Below, one piece after another: positions 22,043 to 34,800 of a stretch of DNA of 64,000 nucleotides; position 1 is the stretch's first letter; each line of letters starts with the position of its first letter. The position numbers and the translations under genes are program-made. A model generated the notes under the pieces. The model made no database searches. It saw nothing but the letters and a program-made list of their open reading frames with translations, and was not told the DNA's origin. This DNA is from Pseudozyma flocculosa PF-1. Lineage: Eukaryota; Basidiomycota; Ustilaginomycetes; Ustilaginales; Ustilaginaceae. The stretch lies in the NCBI RefSeq assembly GCF_000417875.1, contig NW_006920876.1, forward strand, positions 638,965 to 702,964, written 5' to 3'.

Positions 22043-24551
22043 ATGACCTCCTTGCCCGTACCCGTGCAAGATGTCGCCTCCCTGTCCAAGCGGTTCAAGG
22101 CGTGCTGCCGGCGAGGTAAGCTCGATTCAGACGTGCGGTGCCGCTCGGTCTGGCGCGATCTAAGGCATCTCTCCGCCCTCGCCTGCCTCGCCATCGTCTG
22201 TCAACAGCCAAGCTCTTTAACGCAGATCAGATCGTCCTCTCAAAGTTCGAAGATCTCACGAACAAGCTTGGACTGAACCACGCCGAGGCAGGCCAAGTCT
22301 TCCGCGCCGCTGCTCGCACCGTGGCGCCCAGGCCCGCACCAGTCTTAGGCATCCTCATGGGTTCGCTGCCCGACGAAGTCGCCCCCTACGGATCGGAGGA
22401 CGCGGCAGATGACACTGACGGCTCGAGCTCCGAGCCGTCTTCTCTTCATAGTCCTGCAGCCGCAGCTGACACTCTGCTGTCATCACTCATTCACGAGATC
22501 CATGGCAACTTCGATGGCCAGCCCGCTTCCTCATCGGGCTCCTCCTCCCGTACATCAGAACAGGGCTCGAACCGCTCACACACGAAGTCTCGAAGCAGCT
22601 CTCCGCCCGAGGTCGATGTCCTCGGATCTGGCGCATCGGTACGCACCGCAGCGGCACATACGGACATCATTGGTGGGAAGCGCAAGGCCTTCGACCAAGG
22701 CGACGCACTCGACAGCCGCGGGGCTCTCAACAACGGACCAGCCACAGGCGAGGCCTGTTCGGTTCACTGCGGTCAGATCGAGGAGGCTCTCTATGATGGG
22801 CAGCCCCGCCGCATCCTGACCACCGGCGACACGAGCCTTGATGACCTGCTCAATGGCGGAGTGTATCGAGGCGCGTTGACAGAGATCGTCGGCGAGAGGT
22901 GGGTCCAATCCGAACTGTACTCCCCCCTCCCCGGCGCCGTCGCTTTTGATCTGACGATCGGACAACCTGATCGCACCCGCTCTTCGATTTCAGCACATCC
23001 GGCAAGACCCAGCTGGCCGTACAGCTGGCAGTTTGCGCGACGCTCGGTCTTTTGCCCACGGGTCGCGAGCTTGGTGCAAACGCTGTCCACGACTCTGCTG
23101 GCCCGATGGCCTCGAACGACTCGGTAAAAGTCAGCGGTACGACGCCTCGCCTCGACGTCGGTGGCGCGACAGCAACGGCAGGCGGCTGCTGCGGAATTGC
23201 CTACATCACCTCGGGAGGGCACAGCGCTGCACAAGCCTTTGTCCGACGAGCCGTCGAAGTCGCAGACTCGGCGGTTCGCAAGCGACTCCGAAACGCTGCT
23301 GCGTCTGCTGAAAGTTGCCCCAATCAACAGGACGAGGACGCCGCCGTAGATCAAGCTAAGGGTCAGCTTTTGGCCAATATGCATATCGCCTGTGTCAACG
23401 ACGTCGAGGCACTCGACCATGCGCTCAAGTTCACGCTGCCAGGCCTTTTCGCGAGGACCCACCAGCCGGCCGCGACGCCGAGCGTCCGCTGCGCACATAC
23501 AAGCAGCGCTGGCCAGAGCGGGCAACAAGCCCCTATTGGACTCGTCATCGTCGACAGCCTCCCACCCCTGTTTCACGAAGATTCTGCCACGCAAAGCATG
23601 GACAATCTCGTGCACAGGTCGAGGGCCCTCGTCGAGATATCAGACTCTCTGAAGCGACTTGCGGGATCAAGTCCAGGGCCGTACGGCCAGCGCGCAGGAA
23701 CCATGGGCGCTGCAGTTGTCGTGCTCAACCATGTGAGCGACGCTTTTGACGCAGAGAAAGAGATCGCCAACCGCTTTGTCTTCTCCTCGTCGGATCGCTT
23801 GCGGGCAGCGCGCAAAGGCATCAATACGCCCAACGATGCAGCGCGCGATGTTTGGGAGGCCGACGCGATGCTTGCGCCTATGGCACTGCCGTACGCCGAG
23901 CAGGGGGCCTTTTTCACCGGCCTGCTGGCCTCGGTTCCGCCGACTCTGGCCGAGACACTGAGCCTCGTCGAGCCTCTCCGAACGCCATCCAGCTCAGGGA
24001 ACCTCTCCTCGACGCAGCTTTACGCGCTACAGCCAAAGACAGCCCAGCTGGGTCACGTTTGGGCCAATTCGATCAACGTTCGGCTCATGCTATCAAAGAC
24101 GAGGGGCCGAGTCTCGCCAGATTCGGCGGGCCTCGAGTACGGCCTATCCCGCGATGCGACGAGTCCCCAACGTCCACAGCCTCACCTCCTCAACGTTCGT
24201 CGCGCCACGGTGGTTTTTTCCTCGTGCGGGCCATCCATGCTCGACGGACCAGGGAGCTCATGGACCGGCGTCGGCCCCAAACGGACCCGGGTGTCGGATC
24301 GGCGAAACGTTCGGTTCGTCATCCGTCCAGATGGCGTGGTTGCCCTGAAGCCATACACGTCGTTGATGGTGGAAGCGAGGCCGCCTGCGCGCGAAGCGTC
24401 CAACGCCCCCGACATTACCCCGGGAACGGCGAGGATAACCCCGTCGGCGACGCACGACGACGATGCGCACTCCGAGACCCTTGACCTCGACAACGACCAG
24501 CTCGCCGCTTTCGAGGCGGATCTCCAGAGCGCCTCGCTCTCAATCGACTGA
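22043..24551 (+). CDS. rec2: RAD51 paralog, Rec2-like recombination protein
   Basis: Predicted to act in homologous-recombination repair, helping RAD51 filaments. Exons 22043-22115, 22208-22898 and 22994-24551 join in frame to 773 residues. The core begins RRILTTGDTSLDDLLNGGVY, followed by the Walker A loop GESTSGKTQ (residues 253-261, Lys259) created across the second intron. A Walker B strand IGLVIVDSLPPLF and a later GAAVVVLNHVSDAF strand suit the RecA/RAD51 ATPase fold. The N-terminus has a small helical domain (LFNADQIVLSKFEDLTNKLG), then a Ser-rich linker. Unusually long inserts and a long C-terminus separate it from ordinary Rad55/57 or XRCC3 proteins. U. maydis Rec2 is a RAD51 paralog of about 780 residues, so orthology is likely but inferred. 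Rad57/XRCC3 type is the alternative. Nothing distinguishes a defective gene. Confidence 0.8.
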
Positions 24552-25103
24552 CAAAGCCTGGCACATCAGGCTGCCTGAAGGCCGATTTATGCCATACCGG
24601 GGCAGCGACCGCTGCAGGGACGGGGGTAGGGTGAGGTGGCGAAGCACCTTGTGATTGGCGTATGCAGCTCGAGCTCATCTTACCAGCGTGCGGCTCGTCT
24701 GACTTCTCCAGAAGGCACCCTCCGGTTTCTTCGGGACGTGCACCTTGCCGACCGCCCCGTGTGCGGCGCGCGCTCTGGCTCGGGGCCCCTCTGCACACAC
24801 AATACGGCCCAACCACGCTGCAGTATCGAGCGCAAGCCTTCTCGTGCGCTTGGCCACCTCTTGGCCTTTGACTCTCTTCCTTCATCTGCTCATTTGCGTG
24901 CTGGGGATATCAAGAGGAACGTCTTTCGCTGCGGTCGGCAACGAGCTCTAGGTAGCGGTGGTTTTACATTGGGAGCGGCTCTCGGGATGCGATGTTGCCC
25001 CGCCAGTCTTTTGCTTTGCGGGGCTGGAGGGAGAAGATGGAGAACCCGTCTTTTTGAAACGCCAATTCCCGCTCGAGGAAGAGAAGAGAAGCCCGTGGGC
25101 GGT
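24552..25103. other. convergent intergenic region
   Basis: This lies between the 3' ends of the RAD51 paralog (+) and the HAD phosphatase (-). No gene or repeat is supported. Confidence 0.5.
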
Positions 25104-26339
25104 CTAAGACGACTTGCCGGCGACGTCCTCAATCTTGAGCTCGCCCGAGATAATCTTCTCGAGCATCTTCTTGGGCACGGTCCAGTCCTTGAACATGTGG
25201 TGGGGGATGTTGTGGGTGCGGCAGTAGGTTGCGAGATCGTTGTCCTGCTTGTCCTTGACAAAGAGGACGTCGGCGTGCCTGGCCGCCGACATGTCCGAAA
25301 TGCCGTCGCCGGCGAAGAAGAGGATGGGTCGGCTCTCGAGCTCGCGGTAGGGGGCGATCGAGAGGCTCTTGTCGTGTCCAAAGTGGTTGTCGGGGTGCCT
25401 GTAGACGAGCTCCCAGGTCTCGCCCTTCTGCTCCGGGTCAGTGAACTTGACCTCGTTGGAGATGATGTCAATCTCGGCGGCGTCCTTTTCGCCGATGAGG
25501 TTCGAGAGAATGGAACGGATGATGGGCGTCATGCCGGACGAGACGATGATGACGGGAATGTTGTTGGCCTTGGCGAAGGCATAGAACTCCTTGAATCCGG
25601 GGTCAAGGGTGACGTCTGCGAGGGCGGAGAAGAAGACAACGGCGGAACGAGTCAGTGTCTATGCTGGGCCATGTATGATGCGACGACGACCCGCGCATAC
25701 GGCAAGTGATCCGAGACTGGCTGTGCGCCCAACCCGAGTCTCGAGGTCCGACAGAACAAGGCAGCGCCGCAGGCCCTCTATACCTCGCAATTTATCCGTC
25801 CTGGATGCTCCATTCTGCGCGCATGACGTCTCTCTCTGGCTGAGCTGGAGTGGCGGGTCTTTGCCTCACTGGCCCTTTGCGTCGTGCAACCGCGAAAAGC
25901 CGGTCGGATTCATACATGCCATCGAAAGCGGGCGCGGCCGGGCTACTCACCCCTTCGGACGAGCTCCTCCATCTCCTTGAAGGGCCTCTTGACGCTCTCA
26001 ATCATCGTCTTGAAGCCCTCGCGGTAGCTGACGCGCTCCTCGACGATCTCGACGTTGATCTTCCTTCGCTCGGTGTAGCCCATGCCGACGGTGTCGACCA
26101 TGTGGTCGTTGGAGTCCTGCATTGACGCCGGACAGCCGGGAGACATTCGAGAGGAATCGTGGCAGCATGTAAGCCTGTCAGTCGCAAGCAACGACGGCGG
26201 ATGCCGAGGGTGGCGGAGCGAGCCGCGACGAGGGCCCGAGGTGGCCAGAAAGAGCGCAGCGACTTACGAGGAGGGTAATGGTGCCATCGAAGTCGGTGAG
26301 GAAGACGTACTTGGCGTCGGCGTACTTGAGGTGCGACAT
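25104..26339 (-). CDS. HAD-family phosphatase, YNL010W-like
   Basis: A probable cytosolic phosphatase of the haloacid dehalogenase superfamily; the physiological substrate is not known from sequence. Exons 26339-26268, 26116-25951 and 25615-25104 give 249 residues. Motif I is FLTDFDGTITL with nucleophile Asp16 and Asp18. Motif II is VIIVSSGMTPIIRSIL. The lysine region is FGHDKSLSIAPY. Motif III/IV is FFAGDGISDMSAARHADVLF. The order, spacing and block LDPGFKEFYAFAKANNIPV match the yeast YNL010W/PHOSPHO-like group. Intron 1 falls directly after the nucleophile motif. The first two introns are short to medium and have GTAAGT and GTGAGT donors. Confidence 0.92.
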
Positions 26340-27710
26340 TTTGGGCAGCGGTTGGTGTGGTGCGAACCTTTCGGGGGAGGTGGAGAACGAGGTCGAGGAC
26401 GAAGAGGGGGAAGAGTCGGTGTAGGATCGCAATCGGGCCAAGAGCGAGGAAGGTGACGGAGGGTGTGGTGTTGGTCGAAAGGGAGGAAGAGGTGTGGCTG
26501 CGCTGGTTATAAGTACTCGGTGAATCTCCCGCCCTTCCCCCCCTGTTTGCAGCGTGAACCGCGACGGGGGCGCAGGCAGGTGTAGGGTCCTCTGGGTCTG
26601 GGCCTGCCAGCAGCGTGCGCGACGACGGCAGGAGGCGAGGAAGGAATCCAGATCCTGGGCTGGCTGGCTGGCCCGTCCGGGCCGCATCGATCGCTGCTGT
26701 GTGCGGGCGCAGAGATCCCAAAGAGGTCCCGCCGCGGCCGCTGGTCTTGTGCATCTCCTCACCACCCGCTCGCCTCAGAACACCCCCCGCATGGAAGGGA
26801 CCTTAAGGAGTGAGAGTTAGCTGCTCGAAACGCTACGCTGCTGTGGCATCGGCGCCACCGTCCGCCGCACACGCTGTCCACAAGCTAAGGGGAGATCCCT
26901 TGCTTGCTTGCTTGTTGGATGGGCAAGACGTAGGCTGGGTGCTAGGGATCCCAGTCCGAATGCAATCGCCAGGAGGTTGGCGAACCCATCCACCTCCTCT
27001 CTGGCTAGTCCATCCCCCGACCGCCTCTCTAGCCACCGTGCGTAGGGACGCTGTCTGGGCGGCACCGCCCAAATTGCTGCGTCTCGCAGATCGAAGGAAG
27101 GGCGCGCGAGAACGGGTTCATGCCGTCCCTCGTCACCAGCCCAAAGGTGGGTTTCCCAACCCCGTGCTCTTTGCCTCGTACAGTAGGTAGCTGGCCGACG
27201 CCTCGCGAGGGGCGTCGGAGTTTGTCGTGTCAACGTACGTTCGCTGCTGGACCTGACGGGTGCCTCGGAGATCCAGCCGGACGCCAACGGTCATCATCTT
27301 GCAGCCGCGGCGTTTTCTGTCGGCAGCCTGGCGTGCAACCCATAGGCAGGCAGCGCCCTCAGCTAGTTTGACCGACCACACGTGGGCACGATCGATAACG
27401 TCGGGCGCCAGGGACGCGGAACCGAGCACCCTCCCTTGGTCTTCCTCCGGCCTGCCATCACCGATAGGAGCATTGATGCTGCCGTGGCTCTGTATCACAC
27501 ATCGGGTCCCCGGCCTCGACGCGGCCAGCGGATCCCTCTGCACAAGAAGAGGCTCCGAGAGCGCTTGTTGTTCGTCTTTTGCCGGTACCTACAGCAGAGC
27601 GTCCGGCCACCACGACAAAGGAGCCTACAACGCCCAAGGCGACCTGGGGCCCCGTCCCGTCCGGTAAGCTGCCACTCTTGCGGATGCTACGTGCTACGCT
27701 ACCACTTCTT
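26340..27710. other. intergenic region, no supported gene
   Basis: About 1.4 kb between the start of the phosphatase gene and the stop of the RRM gene, both on the minus strand. It must hold the phosphatase promoter. A reverse-strand TTATAA lies near 26510. Open frames are short and unrecognised. Confidence 0.45.
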
Positions 27711-30642
27711 CTACTGTTGCATCGAGAGATCGTCGTCGACCGACGATTCGTTGGGGTGTCCGTTGGAGCCTTGGGGCTGACTGTCGGCAGCGGGCCCTGT
27801 CGGGGCGCCCTCGACACCCTGGCCTCCTCCGCCACGTCCAAAGTCCTTCCAGTTGCGGTTGAATTCGAGGTCCAGCGCGCGCCCGCCGTAGACGTAGTTG
27901 CTGAACTTGGCAATGGCCGTCTCGGCCTCCTCGACCGTCGCAAACTGCACCACTCCGCAACCCTTGGACCGGCCGTGCTCGAACAGGATCTCGGCTTCGT
28001 CGACCTTGCCCGTCGTCTGGAAGAGCTCCACCAGGTCCTCGTTGGAAGTCGACCAAGGAAGCTGTCACCACGCGCAGTTGCGCAGCGCGAGCAAAGGGCA
28101 AGGGATGGGATAGAATTCAGCGTTGAGCCATCCATCCGTGCCTGGACCCCATGCCCACGTGCTCGGACCAAGAGAGCAGGGAATACTCACGTTCCTGACA
28201 AAGATCTGCTGGCTGGGATTGGCGGGTGGCAGTTGAGGCGCGGGACCGCCGAAGCCAGCGCCACCGTATCCGCCAGAGGGACCGCCGCCGTAGCCCATCA
28301 CGGCGCCGCCCCCACCAAACCCGCCAGCCCCAAAGCCTCCCCGACCGCCAAAGCCTCCGCCGAATCCACCCCGACCACCGCGCATCCCTCCACCGAAGCC
28401 GCCGCGGCCACCGCCGTAACCCATGCCACCCATGCCGCCCGCGCCTCCGGCGGCAAAGCGATCCTCGCGCACCTCAATCATGCGGCCGTTCCAGTCAAAG
28501 CCGTTGAACATGTGGATGGCGTTCTGCGCGTCGGCCGGGGTGTCGAACACGACGATGCCCGTGCCCTTGGGACTGCCGTCGGGTGCCATGTTGACGTCGG
28601 CTCGGATGATGTTGCCCGCATTGCGAAACAGGTCCTTGAGGTCCTGCCACCCGACGCCAAACGGAAGCTGCGGCAGAACGGGAGTCGCGCGGTTGAACGA
28701 GAGCGGATGCCGTCAGCCCGCAATCAAATCCAAACCTCGATCTCGCAACCGGGCCCGGCCACTCACATTGTTGATGAAAAGCTGGGCGCTCCCGACGCCT
28801 CCGAATCCTCCACCGTATCCTCCGCCACCATACCCTCCGCCGTAGCCTCCTGCGAAGCCGCCATAGCCGCCGCCGGCGAAGCCCCCGGGGAAGCCACCTC
28901 CGTAGCCGCCGCCGAAACCGCCACGCATCATCGGCCCGCCGAACCCGCCTCGGCCGCCGAAACCACCTCGAGCACCGCGGCCACCAAATCCGCCGCGACC
29001 ACCAGGGAACACAGGGGCGGCACTGCTTCCGTATCGGACCTCATCCTCTCGGTCCTGCCGGCGAGCAAGCACAGAGCCCGCGATCGGGAGGGGTTCGAGG
29101 ACACTGTTGAGCTCGTCATCGCCTTTTTGTCAGACCTGGGACGGCGAGCGACTCACCTCCCGGACAAAGACAGGGCGACCGTTGAGCTGCTTGTCACTGA
29201 GTTCCTTGATGGCCCTCTGCGCCTCCTCAGGGCTGGTGTATTCAACGATGCTGTCAGATTTAGAAAAGAAAAGCGGCGTTTGCGCGGCGCACAGGGTGAA
29301 ACGGGCGGTCAGCGGCGACACTCGAAGGGCATCCTGACGTGTGGGACGGTTTCGGATGTCCAAGCTCACCCGCAACCCTTGGACATGCCGTTGGGCAGGG
29401 ATAGGACCTCGGAGAAGACGACGTTGCCGGCTGTTGAGCGCCAATCCGATCCGAGAGCGTCAACGTCGACAGCGTTCGAAACGTGCCGGTCGGTGGTGCG
29501 ACGGCGAGATCGTGAAGAGGCGGATTGAAGTTGGAGCCGATCGACCGATCAGACAAGATGCCCCATTCCGAGAAAAGCATCCCAACATCCCCCGAAGAAG
29601 AAGGCAACGTAGGCGCAGCCACGATTGTTGCAAAAAGTCCACGAATACCCGTCAGCCTCATATCCTTTCCCTCTCTGCGCCTTTTGTGATCCATCGCCGC
29701 GACCCAGCTGCGCCACAAATCGTCGACCGCAAGGGTGTCTGAGACGCCGCCGGCTGCTTCACCCTGGCGGGGGTCCGTCGCCAGTGGCCGTGCCAGGAGC
29801 ATGTTGCGCAAGGTCGAAGGGGCGAAGCTCGCCCGTACGGAGTGGCCCGGGCGTTCCCGCCGATCCATGAGTCTGCATCGCCTTGGTCCGAGGTATTGGA
29901 CGGCAAAGGCTGGTACCTCGTGGCGATGCAAACGCGAGCAGGACCCTCGGTACCGCGTGCAGACCTTCTCCCATCCCTCGACATGGCAGAGGCTGTCGTG
30001 CTCCGGTACGAGGCGCCGCTATGCGCGTCTTGTGAATGCGCCCATCAACGAGCAAAGATTGCGCCAGCTGCTACCCACCCTCCCTCATAAAGTCCTTGAG
30101 AACGTTCCACTTGACGTCATAGCTCAGGTTTCCGACGTAGACCCGGCAGTTCTTCTGGCTGCGCTTGGATGCTTCATTGGCGGCAAACTGGCTGGCGACT
30201 GCTCGCTCCTGAAAGCTCTTCGGACGGCTACTGCCTCCCTCCCTCCGGTCGGCAGGACCGGCAGAGGCGCTCGCACCACCGGAAGCGCCTGGCGAGCGGG
30301 AACGGGCGCGGTCTTGAGACATGGCTTGGCGGTCGTAGCTGCCCGGAGACTGTCGTCCTCGAGAATCGGAGTGGTCGACTGTGTGAGAGAGAGACGCGAT
30401 ATCGGGCCAGACCGGAGGTACGCAAGCGGGCAGCGCGAAGAGGGCGTAGATGGTGGCCGCAAGGATGGAGAGGACGGAACGGATGCCGAGTGCGACGGGA
30501 GCGAGGCTTCGAGGTCAGCAAAGGGTGTCAAGGACCTCGCCTGAGCGAAAGCCGAGGGACACAGCGCAGGGTGCGTTGGAGGGGCGAGCGGGGTATCGAT
30601 CAGGCGTCAGAATCATGAGTGTCTGCACTCACCGTCAGACAT
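27711..30642 (-). CDS. three-RRM, glycine-rich RNA-binding protein (Gbp2/Hrb1-like)
   Basis: A probable nuclear mRNA-binding SR-like/hnRNP protein acting in mRNP packaging and export. Seven exons (30642-30633, 30378-30079, 29430-29370, 29250-29157, 29054-28767, 28667-28191, 28061-27711) join in frame to 526 residues. The first exon encodes only MSD and one base. The N-terminus carries RS/SR dipeptides (DRARSRSPG). RRM1 (about 82-155) has RVYVGNLSYDVKWNVLKDF and MSKGCGIVEY. A Gly/Phe/Arg-rich linker (156-245) has RGG-type boxes. RRM2 (about 246-325) has QLFINNLPFGVGWQDLKDLF and PKGTGIVVF. A second Gly-rich linker follows. RRM3 (about 405-485) has QIFVRNLPWSTSNEDLVELF and SKGCGVVQF. Every RRM is cut by an intron just after its RNP2 strand or between strands. 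Yeast Gbp2/Hrb1 also have three RRMs, but the Gly-rich linkers are longer here. Confidence 0.9.
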
Positions 30643-31043
30643 GATCTAAGGGTCGCGGTATTGTCGTCCGTTTCGAGCGAGCAAGGATCAGCCACGCAGT
30701 CCGTCTGGTCGAAAGGCGGCAACGACGGCAAAAGGCTGGGTGGCAGGACGTTGCTGCCGCTGTGTGGTTAGATCCGGCCGTTGACTGGCAAGGTCGCCGT
30801 GCGTGTTCAGACAAGGAGTGACCACCCAGAGGGTCGTTGGCGTTTTCCTGGAATCGGTCCGAGAGGGACGGGTGCGTAACGTGACGGGACGGGATGGGAT
30901 GATGGTGTGGAGTGAGCGCAAACAGCGACACGGCAGCCCGCCGGTGATTCAGGATTCGGATGCGGTCAACCCAAAAAGGCGAGCCGTGCCTGCCCTCAGG
31001 CTGCGCGGTGTGATCGAACTGAAGGGCGCAAAAAGAAGAAGAA

Positions 31044-31146
31044 TGCATTGACGGGGACTCGAACCCCGGTCGAGTCGAATCGGTTAATCGTCGGATGATC
31101 CAACGATGAGTGGCAACGACTCATGATACCCCTACACTATCAATGC
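31044..31146 (-). tRNA. tRNA-Gly: tRNA-Gly(GCC) with 32-nt intron
   Basis: The acceptor stem GCATTGA pairs with TCAATGC, discriminator A. The T arm is CGGGG-TTCGAGT-CCCCG. The anticodon arm is AGTCG-TT-GCC-A, then an intron (31110-31079), then T-CGACT. Removing the intron leaves 71 nt, the usual size of tRNA-Gly. The intron starts one base after the anticodon, as in eukaryotic tRNA genes. A five-T Pol III terminator follows at about 31030. The D stem is weak, but the A-box-like TAGTGTAGGGG is present. Confidence 0.9.
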
Positions 31147-31860
31147 TTGTTGTGAAAGGAGGCCTAGAGTAATGTATATATAGAATAGCAACAAGTCTGC
31201 ACAAGGGCTTCCCCCCTGAAAGAGAGGCCCCTGCGCCGACCAGGGCCCGCCGACGAACGGGCCACGGCGAGGGCGAGGCGAGGGCGAGGGCTGGACGTGC
31301 TGGGCCAAGTGGCTGCCTGCCGTCTGGCCGTGGGCGAGGGTCTCTCGGCGTGTCTTGGCGAGCGGGGGGGAAGAGAGAGAGGGGGGCGATGGCCACAGCA
31401 CCTGGTCGTCGTCTCGCCCGTGCCCACCACTCTCCGCCTTCAGACTTCAGCTCTCTTCTATCCCGCAGTCAATTCCTCACCAGAGACTGGCCAAAGATCC
31501 GACCTTCGCCGGCCATTCGCAAAGCGGCTTCCTGCCCGCTCTGCTGTTCCTCAAAGGCCCTTCGCGCACAACGCCGAACCTTGTCGTCCCGATCACGTCC
31601 CCGCAGGAAGCTTCGTGACCGCCCAAACGACCCTTCTGCAGCTCGGTCTTCCCTCCAGCTTCGTCCAAATCGACATCGACGGTGTGCGCCGGAAAGGACT
31701 GCTCTCGAGATATCGGTCGACCTCTAAGCCCACGGCAAAGGCTGCGCAGCGTAGCAATCGAGCTCCGTATTGTGGACGCATCAGCACCACGCTGTGCTGC
31801 ACTCGCCCTGCGGAGCGGGTTCGATCAGCAGAGGGCGTCACGTCCTTGGAAGCGGCCGCA
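31147..31860. promoter_or_regulatory. upstream region of the Ark/Prk-type kinase gene
   Basis: The frame of the kinase is open far upstream of ATG 31861, but the upstream translation is unlike kinase N-termini. I treat it as 5' untranslated or promoter sequence. No motif was identified with confidence. Confidence 0.4.
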
Positions 31861-34800
31861 ATGCACCACAACACGAGCCTGCAACAGCGGCAACGCCAGC
31901 AGCAGCAGCAGCAGCACTTTATGGCGAGGCAGCCTCCTGCACTGGGCGGCGGCGGCGGGCCCACCATGGGCTTCCAGCCGCCGCCTCAGGCCGCTTACAA
32001 GGGCACGCTAGCGCCCGGCACCAGGGTCAAGGTCGGAGGCATCACCGTCACCGTCAAGCGCTACCTCAGTGAAGGCGGCTTCGCGCACGTCTACCTCGTC
32101 ACAACGGCCCAGCCGATCCCCATGCCATCCTCGGTCACAGGGTCAGTGGGCGCGTCGGCCTCGAAGCACGCCGCAGGCACCCGCGGCGAGACGACGCATG
32201 TCCTCAAACGCATGGCTGTGCCCGACAAGGAGGCTCTGGCTGATGTGAGGAGAGAGGTCGAGGTCCATGTGAGTCCGACTGCCGAACCTTCGACCCTTTG
32301 CTGGACGCCCCGGTTCTAATCACGCCTGCCCAAGGCCTTCGACGCCTGCCCCTCTGGTCCCCCACCGGCGGTAAACAGAAACTGCTCCGGAACCAGCCCA
32401 ACATTGTCCACTTCATCGAGGCCTCGGCGACGGCCCTACAGGGCGGAGGCTACGAGATCTTCATCCTGATGGAGTTTTGCTCGGGGGGTGGCATCATCGA
32501 CCTCATGAACGCCCGGCTCCGTGACCGCCTGCGCGAGGATGAGGTGCTAAAGATATTTGGGGACGTCTGCGCTGGAGTCGCCGTCATGCATCATCAGGAT
32601 CCGCCGCTGATGCACCGCGACCTCAAGGTGGAAAACATCCTAATGTCGCCGTCCGTGGGGCCCGACGCCATCCCTGGGTCCCGCTCCGCCTCGTCAAACC
32701 TCAAGGCCACCTTCAAGCTGTGCGACTTCGGGTCCGCCGCACCCGTACTCAGCCGCAGGGCGCCCAAGAGCATGGACGAGGTGAAGCGGGTCGAGGCCGA
32801 CCTGAACAAGCACACCACGCTGCAGTACCGCGCGCCCGAGATGGTCGATGTCTACCAGCGGCGGGTCATTGACGAAAAGGCCGACATCTGGGCACTCGGC
32901 GTGTTCTTGTACAAGCTCTGCTACTACACGACCCCGTTCGAGGAAAACGGCGGTGGGCCCTTGGCCATCCTCAACGTCCAGTACCGCTTCCCGCCGCAGC
33001 CGGCCTACTCGCAGAAGCTCAAAGACCTCATCGCATCGCTCCTGATCGAGCAGAGCACCCAGCGGCCCAGCATCGACCAGGTTATTCTCGACGTGCACAA
33101 GATACTGGGAACGAGGCCACCCTCGAGCGCGGCCCACTACGCCCAGCTGGCGCTCTCGGGCAAGATCGTCGCGCCGCTGCCTTCTGTATCCGTCAGCACC
33201 CGCTCAGCGGACAACAGGCCCGTGTCCAGCCAGAGCGGCGCGCGCCCCTCGGCCGAGGCCGCTCTCATCAGCATCGGTCCCACCAAACAGGAGCGCGAGG
33301 AGGCAGAGACCCGTCAGTTGGCCATGCAGACCGAGAACATCACGCCGATGCGCCGCGGAAGACCGACGAAGCAGGCGGCGCCGTCCGTGACGCCCGATGC
33401 GGGAGGATCCGTCGCTGCCAGGCCGAGCTCGCCAAAGAAGCCCTCTTCCCATGGCGACCGTCCAGCGGCGACATCGTACGCCCACAAAAGAAGTTCGCCA
33501 TCGGACAGCATCCCGGCAGCACCGACCTCGAACGGTTTCGACGACTCCTTCAAGCCTGGCCCGTCCCCCTCCTTCGCCCTTCGTGCCGGCGCGTTCGCTC
33601 CACTTTCACCGCCGTCGAAGAGCACGGTCACTCCTCCGTTCAGTGCCTCCGCCGTGCCGGGCTCGCCGATCAGCCTTCCTCCCAGACCCAGCGAGAATGC
33701 CGGCTCACCGTCGCCGCATCTCTTGCGGCCAATCAACGGCGCCTCTCCGGGCCCCAACGCTGGCAGCCAAGCTCCCTCTCCGTTCCGCCACAGTCCAGCG
33801 CTCCCCGGCTTCAGTGCTACCAACAGCCCAGCCCCTTCACCGGTGCCAGGACCTAACGGCGCCGATCTCCTTCGCACCAAGCCTGCCTCGCGTCTCGGTG
33901 ACGACGATGGTGCCGCCGGACGCTTCCCTAGCGTCGAGGAGATAGACGCGCGGTACGCATCGCCTTCGCCGGTCGCCTCGCCACCGGCCTCGGCATCCTC
34001 GGCACCCCCGAAGACTGCATCAATGCAGATTCCGGGTCTGTCTAGCAGAGCTAGCGTTGGCGCTTTGGCTGGCAGGATCAACCGTGCCAACACGGTGGAC
34101 ATTGCCCAAAGCGGAGAGGCGGCAATCCATCCTTCTCTGGGTGTAGCGAGCGGCGGAAATGTGCAGCGGCGATGGCAACCCAGCATTGCAGACCCTGCGA
34201 GCCGGGGCGATCTCTCCAGAGCACCCGTCGCAAACCCTATGCCGACCAAGCCGCCCGGATACCGGACCTCCAAACTGTCGTCCCAACCACTCCGCAGGGA
34301 CTCAGCCTCCGCCGCATCAGAGGCGAATGCCGCACCGTCATCCCGCACGGGCACGACGTCTGCCAACCGATCGGACGTTACGGTCGCTGCGCCAAGCACG
34401 GAGAAGGGCAGGGCTCAGGCCGAGGATTGGCTGACCGGAGACGGGCTGGAGGACGCACTGCGATCGCCACCATTGTCTTCACGGTCCGATGAGGCCAATG
34501 GCATCGTCGGCGCTCTCGCAGACGTCAAGCTCGGACAGCAGCAGTCGCCCCTTCGATCGGCACCCAGGCACGAGCTTCTGTCGGACGTTCGTCCGAGCAA
34601 AATGGAAACGACAGTCTCTCAAGGAGCTGCACACGAGACCTTGTCCAGCGACGACGAAGCCGAAGGGCCGGAGGACGCCGACCCACGGCGTCCATCAGCT
34701 TCGACAGTCAAATCCTTCGGCCGAGGGGTACGGAGCTGGACGGCTATGCGCGCTGCGACCGAGACTGACCGAGGCCCTGACGAGGCTGCCGCAGGTCGCT

